Source of the DNA: Ctena decussata
Lineage: Eukaryota > Mollusca > Bivalvia > Lucinida > Lucinidae
Reading direction: 5' to 3'
NCBI GenBank assembly: GCA_963989385.1
Contig: OZ022509.1
Location: forward strand, 80,169,043-80,233,042
Length of the DNA stretch: 64,000 nucleotides
The position numbers were made by a program, and so were the translations under genes. This document shows positions 32,696 to 43,289 of this stretch, piece after piece. A model generated the notes under the pieces. That model was not told the DNA's origin. It saw only the letters and a list, made by a program, of their open reading frames with translations, and made no database searches. Within the stretch, counting starts at the first letter, position 1. Each line of letters begins with the position of its first letter.

Positions 32696-35600
32696 ATGCT
32701 TCCCGAAGGGTGAGCATATAGTTGCCGCTTTGTCCGTCCGTCTGTCCGTCCATCCGCTACACTCTTGTCCGAAGCATATCTCTGAAAGTATAAGGGGGAA
32801 CTAAATGAAACTTCACATATTTCTAGAGGGCAATGAGGGGAAGTGCAGTGCACAAGAACCGTAACCATATCGCAAGTATTTACAAAGTTAGCTCCCTTGC
32901 AAGTTTTTTCAATATTTTGCTTATCCAGAGCATATCTCAGAAAGTATTAGGGGGAACTAAATGAAACTTCACACATTGGTAGAGGACAATGAGGGGAAGT
33001 GCAATGCAAAAGAACCATAACCCTGTCACAAGTATTTACGAAGTTTTCTCCCTTTCAGTTCAATATTTGGTTTGTCAGGAGTGTATTTCTGAAAGTATAA
33101 GGGGGAACTAAATGAAACTTCACACATTGATAGAGGACAATTAGAGGAAGTGCACTGCACAAGAACCGTAACCCTGTCACAAGTATTTACGAAGGTAGCT
33201 CCCTTTCCAGTTATTTCAAGATTTTGCTTGTCTGGAGCATATCTCTGAAAGGATAAGGGGGAACAAGATGAAACTTCACACATTGATAGATGGCAATTAA
33301 AGGAAATGCAGTGTACAAGGACCATACCACTGTCACATATACTTACAAAGTTACCTTCCTCCCTTTCCAGTTTTTTTCAACATTTTGCTTGTCTGGAGCA
33401 TATCTCCGAAAGTATAAGGGGTAACTAAATGAAACTTCACACAATGATAGAGGATAATGAGAGGAAGCGCATTGCACTAAAAACATAACCCTGTCACAAG
33501 TATTTACGAAGTTAGCTCTCTTTCCAGTTTTTAGCTCACCTGAGCCTTTAGGCTCTTAGGTGAGCTTATAGTATAGCCAGGCATCCGTCGTCCGTCCGTC
33601 CGTCCGTCGTCCGTCGTCAACATTTTCAAACATCTTCTCCTCTGAAACCACTGGGCCGATTGAAGCCATATTTCATGTGGAGCCTACCTAGGTCGGGGGA
33701 ACGAAAGTTTATTCCGGGTATCTGGGTCACATGACCAAAATGGCCACCACGCCCAAATATGGTAAAAACCCTTCAAAAATCTTCTTCTCCAGAACCAAAA
33801 GGCCTATGACCTTGAAACTTGGTATGTAGCATCGGGCATGCGGGCCCATCATAGTTTATACAAATGATGACCTTGCGGTGACCTTGACCTAATTTATGAC
33901 ACGGTCAACTTTGGAACGTTAGGCTTTTATATGAGAAAATGCTTAAACGGTGGATTTCTCAGAAACTATTTAAGTCTAAGGTACAATACTTGGTATACAT
34001 GGTCAACTAAATGAGCAAATGAAGATATTATGTCACTAAAGGTCAAGGTCATTCCGTCGGTCCATCCGTCGTCAACATTTTTTAACATTTTCTTCTCTGA
34101 AACCACTGGGCCGATTGAAGCCAGATTTCATATGGAGTCTCAGTGGGGTGGAAAAACAAAAGTTCCTACCCGGGGTCTGGGTCACACGACCAAGATGGCC
34201 GCCACGCCCATATATAGTAAAAGCACTTCAAAAATCTACTCCTCCAGAACCAAAAGGCCTATGACCTTGAAACTTGGTATGTAGCATTGAGCATGCGGGC
34301 CCATCATAGTTTATACAAATGATGAACTTGCGGTGACCTTGACCTAATTTATGACACGGTCAACTTTGGAACATTAGTCTTTTATATGAGATAATGCATA
34401 ATCAGTGGATTTCTCAGGAACTAATTAAGTACAAGGTACAATATTTGGTATACATGGTCAACTAAATGAACTAATGAAGATATTATGTCACTAAAGGTCA
34501 AGGTCATTTTGTCGGTCCATTCGTTGTCAACATTTTCAAACATCTTCTTCTCTGAAACCACTGGGCCGATTGAAGCCAAATTTCATATGCAGCCCAGTGG
34601 GGTGGGAGAACAAAAGTTCCCACCCCGGGTCTGGGTCACATGACCAAGATGGCTGCCACACCCATATATGGTAAAAACCCTTAAAAAATCTTCTTCTTCA
34701 GAACCAAAAGGCCTATGACCTTGAAACTTGGTATGTAGCATCCGGCTTTCGGGCCCATCATCGTTTGTACAAATGATGACCGTGCGGTGACCTTGACCTA
34801 ATTTATGACACGGTCAACTTTGGTACCTTCGGCTTTTATATGGGATAACGCCTAAACAGTGGATTTCTCAGAAACTGTTTAAGTCTAAGGTACAATATTT
34901 GGTGTATATGGTCAACTAAATGAACAGCTGAAGATATTATGTCACTAAAGGTCAAGGTCATTCTGTCAGCCCGTCCGTCGTCAAGATTTTCAACCATCTT
35001 CTCCTCTGAAACCACTAGGCCGATTGAAGTCAATTTTATATGGAGCCTTCCTAGGTTTGGGGAACGAAAGATTGTTGAGGGTATGCGGGTCACATGACCA
35101 AGATGGCCGCCACTCCCATATATGGTAAAAACCCTTCAAAAGTCTTCTTCTCCTGAACCAAAAGGCCTATGACCTTGAAACTTAATATGTAGCATCGGGC
35201 ATGCGGGCCCATTATAGATTATACAAATGATGACCTTGCAGTGACCTTGACCTAATTTATGACACTGTCAACTTCGGTACCTTAGGCTTTTATATTGGAA
35301 AAAGCCTATAGAGAGGAACTATTTAAGTATAAGGTACAATATTTGGTGTATATATGGTCAACTAAATAAAGAGCTGAAGATATTATGTCACTAAAGGTCA
35401 AGGTCATTCCGTCGGTCCATCCGTCGTCAAGATTTTCAAACATCTTCTTCTCTGAAACCACTGGGCCGATTGAAGCCAAATTTCATATGGAGTCTCAGTG
35501 TGGTGGGGTTACGAAAGTTCATACCCCGGGTCTGGGTCAGATGACCAAGGTGGCCGCCACGCCCATATATGGTAAAAACCCTTCAAAAATCTTCTTCTTC

Positions 35601-37858
35601 AGAACCAAAAGGCCTGTGTCCCTGAAACTTGGTGTGTAGCATCGGGCATTCGGGCCCATCATAATTTATACAAATAAAGACCTTGATATGACCTTGACCT
35701 AATTAATGACATGGTCAACTTCGGTACCTTAGGCTTTTATATGGGATAACGCCTAAACAGTGGATTTCTCAGAAACTGTTTAAGTCTAAGGTACAATATT
35801 TGGTATATATGGTCAACTAAATGAAGTGCTGTAGATATTATGTCACTAAAGGTCAAGGTCATTCTGTCAGCCCGTCCGTCGTCAACATTTTCAAACAGCC
35901 TTTCCTCAGAAACCACTGGGCTGACTGAAGCTAAATTTAATATGGAGTCTCAGCGAAATGGGGCAACGAAAGATTGTTACTAGGATCTGGGTCACATGAC
36001 CAAGATGGCCACCACATCCATATATGGTAAAAAACTTTCAAAAATCTTCTTCTTCAGAACCAGAAGGCCTATAACTTTGAAACTTGGTACGTAGCATTGG
36101 GCACTCGGGCCCATCATAGTATATACAAATGATGACCGTGCGTTGACCTTGATCTAATTTATGACACTGTCAACTTTGGTATGTTAGGCTTTTATATGGG
36201 AAAATGCTTAAACAGTGGATTTTTCAGAAACTATTCAAGGCTAAGGTACGATATTTGCAATATATGGTCCATCTGTTCTCAAGATTTTCAAACATCTTCT
36301 CAACTGAAACCACTTCCCTGATTGAAGCCAAATTTCATATGGAGTCTTAGTGGGATGGGGGAACGAAAGTAGGTTTCCAGGATCTGGGTCTCATGACCAA
36401 GATGGCCGCCATGTCCATATATTGTAAAACCCCTTCAAAAATCTTCTTCTCCAGAACCAAAAGGCCTATGACCTTGAAACTTGGTATGTAGCATTTGGAA
36501 GTTGGCCCATCATAATTTATACAAATCATGACTGTGCATTGACTGTGACCTAATTTATAGCAAGGTCGAGTTTGATGCGTTGGAAAATGCTGAAGCAGTG
36601 GATTTCTCAGAAACCATTCAAGTGTACGACATGCCCATATATGGTAAAACTCCTTCAAAAATCTACTTCTGCAGAACCAAAGGCACAAGGACCTCGTGGC
36701 ATGGTATGTAGCATTGAGGACTCGGGCCCATCATAGTTTGTACAAATCATGACGGCACATTGACCTTGACCTAATTTCTGGCAAGGTCAACTTTGGTATG
36801 TTATGTTTTTATGTGGGAAAATGCTTAAACAGTTGATGTTACGGAATTCTTTTAAGCCTAGATATAATAACTGGAAAATACGGTTAACTAAATGAATACA
36901 TGAAGAAAAGATCATCAAAGGTCAAGGTCATTTTTTCAACTTTGCTCAAGGTCACTGAGATTTTTAAATTAAGATATGCACACCTTTTAAGCTACTGGTT
37001 CAAATTTGTAACAAATGAGCAAAATGAATAAAATTGTGTCTATTGACAGAAGGTGTCAGGTGAGCTACAGGACCATTGGTCCTCTGGTTTCAATATTAAG
37101 CTTGTCCGGTGCTTATCTCCAAAAGTATTAAAGGGAACTTAATGAAACTTCATACATTGAAAGAGAATAATAAGAGGAAGTGCAGAGCTTAAGAACCATA
37201 ACCCTGTCATAATTATTTACACAGTTAGCTCCCTTCCTATTTTTTTAGGTACTTTGCTTGTCCGGAGCATATCTCTGAAAGTATGAGGGCGAACTAAATG
37301 AAATATTACACAGTTGTAGTGGGCAATAAGTGAATGTGCAGAACACAAGGACCATAACCTTGTCATAAGTAATTACAGAGTTAGCTCCCTTCTTAATTTT
37401 TGCTTGTCCGGAGCATATCTTAGGAAGTATTGAAGGAAACTAAATGAAATTTCACACATTGATAGAGGGCAATGAAAGGAAGTGCAGAGTTTAAGAACTA
37501 TAACCCTACCTTTAGCAATTACGGAGTTAGTTCCCTTCCTAATTTTCTCAGTTATTTAGCTTGTCCAGAGCATATCTCTGTACATATTTAAGAGAACATG
37601 AATGAAACTTCACATATTGATAATAGCGGGCAATGACAAGAAGTACAGAGCAGAAGAACCATGACTGTATCCCAAGTTATTTTGGAGTTACTTCCCTTCT
37701 TATTTTTCCCCATAGAGCATAGCTCTACAAGTATTGAAGAGGAATATTTTTTTATTTTAAATTGCATTTAATTTACACGGAAAATCACTCCTGTACAAGG
37801 ATACCCATTCCCCATTTCAAAGCCTTCGGGGAGCATCCATCGGTTCCACCGATTTTCT
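32696..37858 (+). mobile_element. Level-2 element, ATGCTTCCCGAAGG family
   Basis: ATGCTTCCCGAAGG (32696-32709) pairs with CCTTCGGGGAGCAT (37823-37836) with one mismatch. A (GTCC)n tract is at 32730-32752 and ~155-bp cores ('gggggaactaaatgaaactt') lie on both sides of a nested element. The right end has the perfect hairpin ATCGGT-TCC-ACCGAT (37839-37853). A CTRR end is not obvious here ('ttttcttttc'). Confidence 0.65.
33533..37087 (+). mobile_element. Level-3 Helitron-like element, AGCTCACCTGA family, ~455-bp core subtype
   Basis: AGCTCACCTGA (33533-33543) and TCAGGTGAGCT (37056-37066) are an exact 11-bp inverted pair. Seven ~455-bp cores start at about 33641, 34096, 34551, 35005, 35451, 35906 and 36302, each containing 'ccgattgaagccaaattt' and 'gaccttgaaacttggtat'. 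The perfect hairpin AGGACC-ATT-GGTCCT (37069-37083) and CTGG (37084-37087), then TTT, end it. It interrupts 'ccagttttttt|caatatt' of the level-2 core. Confidence 0.75.
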
Positions 37859-38571
37859 TTTCATTCTATCCCTTTAAATTAACCTTTTTTTCTTTCACAG
37901 ATTTCTCAGGAACCACTACAGCTAGGATTTTGAAATTTTGTACAAATGTTTGGTATAAGAGTTGTATAGTGTAAGAGAACTTCAGCCTCCTTCTGCTTAT
38001 CGTTCCCTTTGTTTGTCCATTTTTTCTTTCTCTCCAATTATTTTTTTTGTCAAAGACTTCTCAGGAACCACTTTACCTAGGTTTTTGAAATTCGTTACAA
38101 ACGTTGGGTATGACTAGTTGTATCATATAAGAGACCATCAGCCTCCATCTGCTTATCATTCCCTCTTTTTATTTCTTTCTCTCCAATTTAATTTCTGTCG
38201 AAAATTTCTCAGGAACCATACAGCTAGGATTTCAAAATTTGGTACAAATATTGGGTGTGACTAGTTGACTTGTGTAAGAGAGTATCAGCCTCGATATATG
38301 TATCATTCCCTTCTTTTGTTCTTTTTTTTCTTTCTTTCCAATTTGATTTTTGTCACAGATGTCTCAGGAATCACAATAGCTAGGATTTTGATATTTAGGC
38401 CAAACATTGGGTATGACTAGTTGTATCAGTAAGAGAGTATCTGAGCCTCCTTCTGCTTATCATTCATTATCAATTGTTTTAAAGTTTTGTATCAAGTGTG
38501 GCAGTGTTACTGTTAGGCGGTGGTGCTGGCCGGGGGTATACGTGAGCCCCTGCTCACATGCTCTAGTTAGA

Positions 38572-39370
38572 TATGCATGTGACAACTGCGTCTGTAGTCT
38601 CTTGATGTGCATGTGGTGGTCTTTAGATATACATGTAGCAATTGCTTTTGTAGTCTCTTGATGTGCATGTGGTGGTCTTAATATATACATGTGGCAATTA
38701 CATCTGTAGTCTATTGATGCGCATCTGGTGTTCTACACATGCATGTGGCAACTGCTTCTGTAGTCTCTTGATGCGCACCTGGCGGTCTTTAGATATGCAT
38801 GTGGCAACTGCTTCTGTAGTCTCTTGATGCGCATCTGGCGGTCTTTAGATATGCATGTGGCAACTGCTACTGTAGTCTCTTGATGCGCACCTGGCGGTAT
38901 TTAGATATGCATGTGGCAACTGCTTCTGTAGTCTCTTGATGCGCATCTGGCGGTCTTTAGATATACATGTGGCAACTGCTTCTGTAGTCTCGTGATGCGC
39001 ATCTGGCGGTCTTTAGATATGCATGTGGTATGTGCTTCTGTAGTGTCTTGATGTGCATTTGGCGATCTTTAGTTATACATGTGGCAACTGCTTTTGTAGT
39101 CTTTTGATGTGCATTTGGCAGTCTTTGGATATGCATATGGCAACTGCTTCTGTAGTCTCTAGATGCGCATCTGGCGGTCTTTAGATATGCTGGTGGCAAC
39201 TGCTTCTGTAGTCTCTTGATGCGCATCTGGCGGTCTTTAGATATGCATGTGGCAACTGCTTCTATAGTCTCTTGGTGTACATCTGGCGGTCTTTAGATAT
39301 GCATGTGGCAACTGCTTCTGTAGTCTCTTGATGTGCATCTGGTGGCTTTAGATATGCATATTGCAACTGC
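38572..39370 (-). repeat. 56-bp minisatellite, right part of the split array
   Basis: About fourteen 56-bp units; 'agatatgcatgtggcaactg' starts at 38791, 38847 and 38903. These copies prefer GCGCATCTGGCGG where the left part prefers GTGCATTTGGCGG. Confidence 0.85.
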
Positions 39371-39602
39371 TTCTGTTGCCTTGATACTTTGAAGGCTTCT
39401 CTTAGATGGTCAGCCTCTTGGGGTGCATTTGGCTTTGGGATCATAGTTTTAAGGCGAGGGACATAAATTCATCGAATTTCTTTGACAGATCTATGTTATG
39501 ACTCTATACGCCCCGCCAACCGCCCCCTCCCCCCGCCCAACCCCGTACAATAGCTTAATTAATATGCAGGCAGTTTCAAACGAGGTCATGAAAGATTGTA
39601 AA

Positions 39603-40952
39603 CTAGAGAAAGTGAGCAGGGGCTGACGTATACCCCCGGCCAGCGCCACCGCCTAATGACATAAAACTTTGTACACAAAAAATTAACACATATCAGATAC
39701 AAATTTTAAAATCTGTGACCCTGACCTTTGGTCAGCAGCAGCAGCATACAGAGGATGTCAACTTATCTTCTGCAAGCTAACAGTAAACCAAGAAATATAT
39801 CAAACAGTTCCACTGAAACATATCTGAAACATTATAAAGCAGTTCATTGATGCAACTGTTTAGTATGTGACCTTGACCTTATGTCAACAGCAGCATCCAG
39901 ATAATGTAAATTGTTGCAACCTAGGGGTAAACAAAGTCGCATACCAAAAGTTCTACAAAAGAAGATGCGAAAAATAAGCAAATAATATAAACTTAACATA
40001 AATCTTTAACATGGAAAAGCATATCTGTGACCTTGACCTTGAGTCAATGCATTTGTGGAGATTATATAAAATACATTTTTAGAAAAAAACCTATAATCAT
40101 ACCAAAAATAAACCAAACCCAAAAAAGGATTTGGATGACATGAGATCTCAAAACTTTAAAACAAAACATATATGAAAATGTCAAAGTCAGTGACCTTGAC
40201 CTCTATGTCACAGGCATTTGAAAAGATGGTACAAAATAAAACTTTGGACATATAAACCAAACGGAACAAAGTGTTTAGATAATATAAGATCTTAATAACT
40301 TAAGTAAGTGCAAAACTTCAACATGAAAAGTCAAAGTCCATGAACTTGACCTCTAGGTTACAAGCATGGGTGGGAATGGTAGAGAATAAAACTTTGTACC
40401 AACATCTATCATCATGCCAAATACAAACCCAACCCAACAAAGGGTTTGAATAATATAGAGATATTAAAAACTTTAACGCAAAACTTTAACATGAAAAGTC
40501 AAAGTCCGTGACCTTGACCTCTATGTCACAGGCATGGGAGGGGATGGTACAGAATAAAACTTTGGACCAATATCTATCATCATGCAAAACATAAACACAA
40601 CTCAACAAAGGGTTTGAATGATATAGATATCTTAAAAACTTTAACGCAAAACTTTAACATGAAAGTCAAAGTCCGTGACCTTGACCTCTAGGTCACAAGC
40701 ATGGGTAGGGGTCGTATAGAATAAAACTTTGGACTATTATCTATCACCATGCCAAATATAAACCTAATCCATCAAAGGGTTTGGATTATATAAGATCTTA
40801 AAAACTTTAACGCAAAACTTTAACGCAAATGTTAACTTACGGACGGACGGACGGACGGACGGGAGGACGGACGGACAGACGGACGAACGGACGAACGGAC
40901 ATTGGACGAAAGCTATATACCCCTCGGCATACTCGTATGCCGGGGGTATAAT
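39603..40952 (-). mobile_element. Complete minus-strand element, TATACCCCCGG family
   Basis: On the minus strand the 5' end at 40950 begins with a hairpin ATACCCCCGGCATACGAGTA, then a (GTCC)n-type tract (about 40840-40900). About six cores of ~165 bp carry 'aaggtcacggactttgac'. The 3' end has the CCGGGGGTATA complement (39629-39639), a hairpin close to GTGAGC-CCCT-GCTGAC and CTAG (39603-39606). The cores differ from those of the level-1 element although the termini match. Confidence 0.7.
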
Positions 40953-41830
40953 TATGCCCAAGATGCAGTAAATAATTTCTTTTGGTGTTTCTTGCATTCA
41001 AAGAACACAGCTATTACTTTCCCATTTTGTAAAATTGAAATCTTAAAGAGTTCCTTCAATAGCAGATACCACATTCTGAAAAATTCTTCGAATCAGGCCT
41101 AGATGAAACGAGTTACCATTCCCTGATAATGAATATTTAAAGATTAATAGTTACGGTGATTACAACTTAAATGACCGTTCAAAGGGATAAAAAATGGCTA
41201 ATACAACACTTTTACTTTCAATCACCATTGCTTGAAACTTTTTAAGCGAAGTACGCATGCTTTTATGAAAAGGGTGGGCTTTCATATAACTAGCAGTCAA
41301 AATAAGAAGAATATATCAGTATTACTGCTACACAGTGGTATTAGTGTATATTCCTACGATTTTCGTTATGAATTTGTCACACAAGTATACAGTAAGCAAC
41401 AAATGCACAATATTGTTTTGTTCCTCAGACAGAGACTGTTTTATTATTTGTATTTGTTTGGAAATCACAAATCTGCCAAAATAAAATAAAAATCCACCAA
41501 ACTGTCCATTTATAAAAAACACCAAAATTTCCTGCCGCCAAATATTAGTGTCTCACAGTAATGCCTATAACGTCACAATAGCACTAATTTCGAATCTCTT
41601 TACGTTTTATGTGAGTTTTTAGCCAATACCTGCCTGAAGCTGATTTACAAAAGGAAAAGAACATGGATCATGTAATAATTTCGCCCTTTCTATCTGCGAT
41701 TGCTGGGTGTATTATAAATTTGAAAGATCAATCTACCTTTCTATTCCTTCATACTCCGATTCAATCATGTCTAATCATTGTATCAGAGGACTGTTCTGTG
41801 GAGAAAGAAAGTCAGAAGTAGTTCTTAGCT
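40953..41830. other. Apparently unique AT-rich DNA
   Basis: No terminal motifs or tandem cores. Open frames up to about 85 codons show no recognisable domain and no persuasive splice context. Confidence 0.35.
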
Positions 41831-41834
41831 GTAC

Positions 41835-42050
41835 AGGGGCTGGAAAAACCTCCGCATCCCGAAGGGAACAGCCAACCATTCATACTTGCTGGGGCGGGAT
41901 TGAACATATGCGGCAGAGGTATGCAGCCAGTCTGCGGTTTAAAGTTAAACCTCGCTACCAACTGAGCTATCGGGCGCCTTTCCTTCAATACCGAGCCCTC
42001 AGCTGGCATGCGCTTAACTGTTAACCCACTGGGCTACTGTTAGTATCGCT
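41835..42050 (-). mobile_element. tRNA-derived SINE-like sequence, possibly two heads
   Basis: On the minus strand a head with A box ATAGCTCAGTTGGTAGCGAG and a B-box-like TGTTCAATCCC spans about 41895-41980. Immediately upstream (about 42000-42050) is a second A-box-like GTAGCCCAGTGGGTTAACAG. The anticodon region is expanded, so neither is a working tRNA. Confidence 0.55.
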
Positions 42051-42299
42051 TATTATCAGGTACGGTCAGATCTGTTTTAGTGGTCACCACAGGGTTCACA
42101 AAAATTTGCTGAATTTAGTACCAAGGGGTTTTAAAATGGTGGCCCATAAAGTCAGGTGACCCCTTAATACAGTGACCACTTAAGACAAATTTAACTGTAT
42201 TTGGCCTTTCTTTTCTTCGGAAACTTGAAATCTATTAGAGATGTAACGTTTAGTTTTACTACGTCGATATTAATTGTATAATGTTTTATGCTTTATAAG

Positions 42300-42648
42300 G
42301 TAACTGTTTCCGTCCTGAGCCTGAGAAACAAAATTAAAGATGATAAGAAGCTGCAAGACACACTGGAGATCCAAGTTGGAAAGTTAGAAAATTTATTGAA
42401 AGAGAACATAGATCAGATGAAGTTAATGAAAGATCGTCAAGACATGATTGAAGGAAATCAGAACAAACTCGAGAGTCGTCAAGTTAATATAGAGGGTCGT
42501 CAAGAAACGATTGAGGGTCGACAATGCCTGTTTGAAAGTCGTCTTGATGAAGAAGAGAAGAAAACAACTGATCTCACAGAGAATCTAAGATCATTATCCA
42601 CTCAAGTTCAACAGAGCCAAAGACCGCTGTCTACAGTATCAGAAGCAG
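42300..42648 (+). CDS. Candidate coding exon 3, coiled coil with heptad repeat
   Basis: The acceptor …gctttataag ends at 42299 (weak pyrimidine tract) and the donor GAAGCAG|gtacat begins at 42649. The 349-nt exon is open, entering in phase 0 and leaving in phase 1. The peptide (116 residues) is a long Lys/Glu/Gln-rich helix. Residues about 47-80 contain five near-exact heptads of pattern x-x-[ILF]-E-[GS]-[RN]-[QL], encoded by a 21-bp repeat (IEGRQETIEGRQCLFESRL). Hydrophobic core positions are kept throughout, so a coiled coil is secure. No other domain is seen. Likely the same gene as 2300-2458 and 14983-15189; the family is unknown. Confidence 0.6.
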
Positions 42649-42704
42649 GTACATACTATTCACTATATTATTATATTTTATTTTATTATATTACATTTCG
42701 ACAG

Positions 42705-42783
42705 CAGTGTCCAAGGAAAGTGTTAAGACCGAAAAAGTGGTAACTGGTGTTTCAATATGGGTAGCTAAAGGATCATCGGTCAG
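42705..42783 (+). CDS. Candidate coding exon 4
   Basis: After a 56-nt AT-rich intron, short but within the known animal range, an acceptor ttacatttcgacag ends at 42704 and a good donor GGTCAG|gtaaag begins at 42784. Joined to exon 3 in phase 1 the 79 nt are open and give SKESVKTEKVVTGVSIWVAK and six further residues, leaving in phase 2. The switch from charged helix to a beta-like hydrophobic stretch suggests the start of a folded domain downstream of the coiled coil. No following exon was found before the satellite array. Confidence 0.5.
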
Positions 42784-43289
42784 GTAAAGAGCTGTTCCTT
42801 TGAATTACCATGTGTTTCTTTCTATAACAGTTGTAAATTCGCGTACTTCTTAACTTTTTGGTTTCGAGGTCAGATATGGGATTAGATTGTATCGTTTTCC
42901 TGATCATGGCCTAGATATCTTTAAACTTTGGACAGAATGCCCGAGCAACAAGTTGAGACTACACGGTGATGAGGCACGCGGAGCCATAAAGTCATTAAAA
43001 TGACATGGATATTTTATGCATATAGTAACTATGACTTCGACTATTCTAAACTAACTCAGAATAAGCCCAATTATCCAAAAGGAATAGATAGTATATACAC
43101 TGCAGTCTGCACCGTGATGATGTACGGGAGACTTTCTTACGGCCAGCACACCGCACAACACCAACTGCACTGAGTAATTCTATAAGACGGTTGCCAAAAT
43201 TTCAAGCTTTCTATAATGGTTCTGTTTATCCTTGTAAAATCATGTTTTTTTTCTAAATATGAGACATCCTAGCTAAGTACAGTAAGACA

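Larger units (their letters stand above)
29159..38571 (+). mobile_element. Level-1 Helitron-like element (TATACCCCCGG family) hosting a nest of insertions
   Basis: The left end is a hairpin beginning ATACCCCCGGTATACGAAG. The right end has CCGGGGGTATAC (about 38538-38549), the perfect hairpin GTGAGC-CCCT-GCTCAC, then CTAG and T near 38571. Its own cores (~165 bp, 'ctcaggaaccactacagcta', 'gtatgactagttgtac') occur at 29240-29840, 32352-32690 and 37860-38460, separated by two younger elements. Both flanks are the 56-bp minisatellite and join into one unit. Confidence 0.7.

Noticed and set aside
34030..34284. Similar open frames at 34030-34284 and 35385-35639
   Set aside because: They fall at the same place in two tandem ~455-bp cores; five sister cores are broken, so coding is unlikely.
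38957..39226. Minus-strand open frame through the 56-bp minisatellite
   Set aside because: A repeat artefact: the 56-bp unit shifts frame each copy and the peptide only reflects stop-free units.
38505..39670. Single transposon carrying the minisatellite between ~65-bp inverted repeats
   Set aside because: Each inverted arm is the 3' end of a separate element with its own 5' partner at 29.16 or 40.95 kb.
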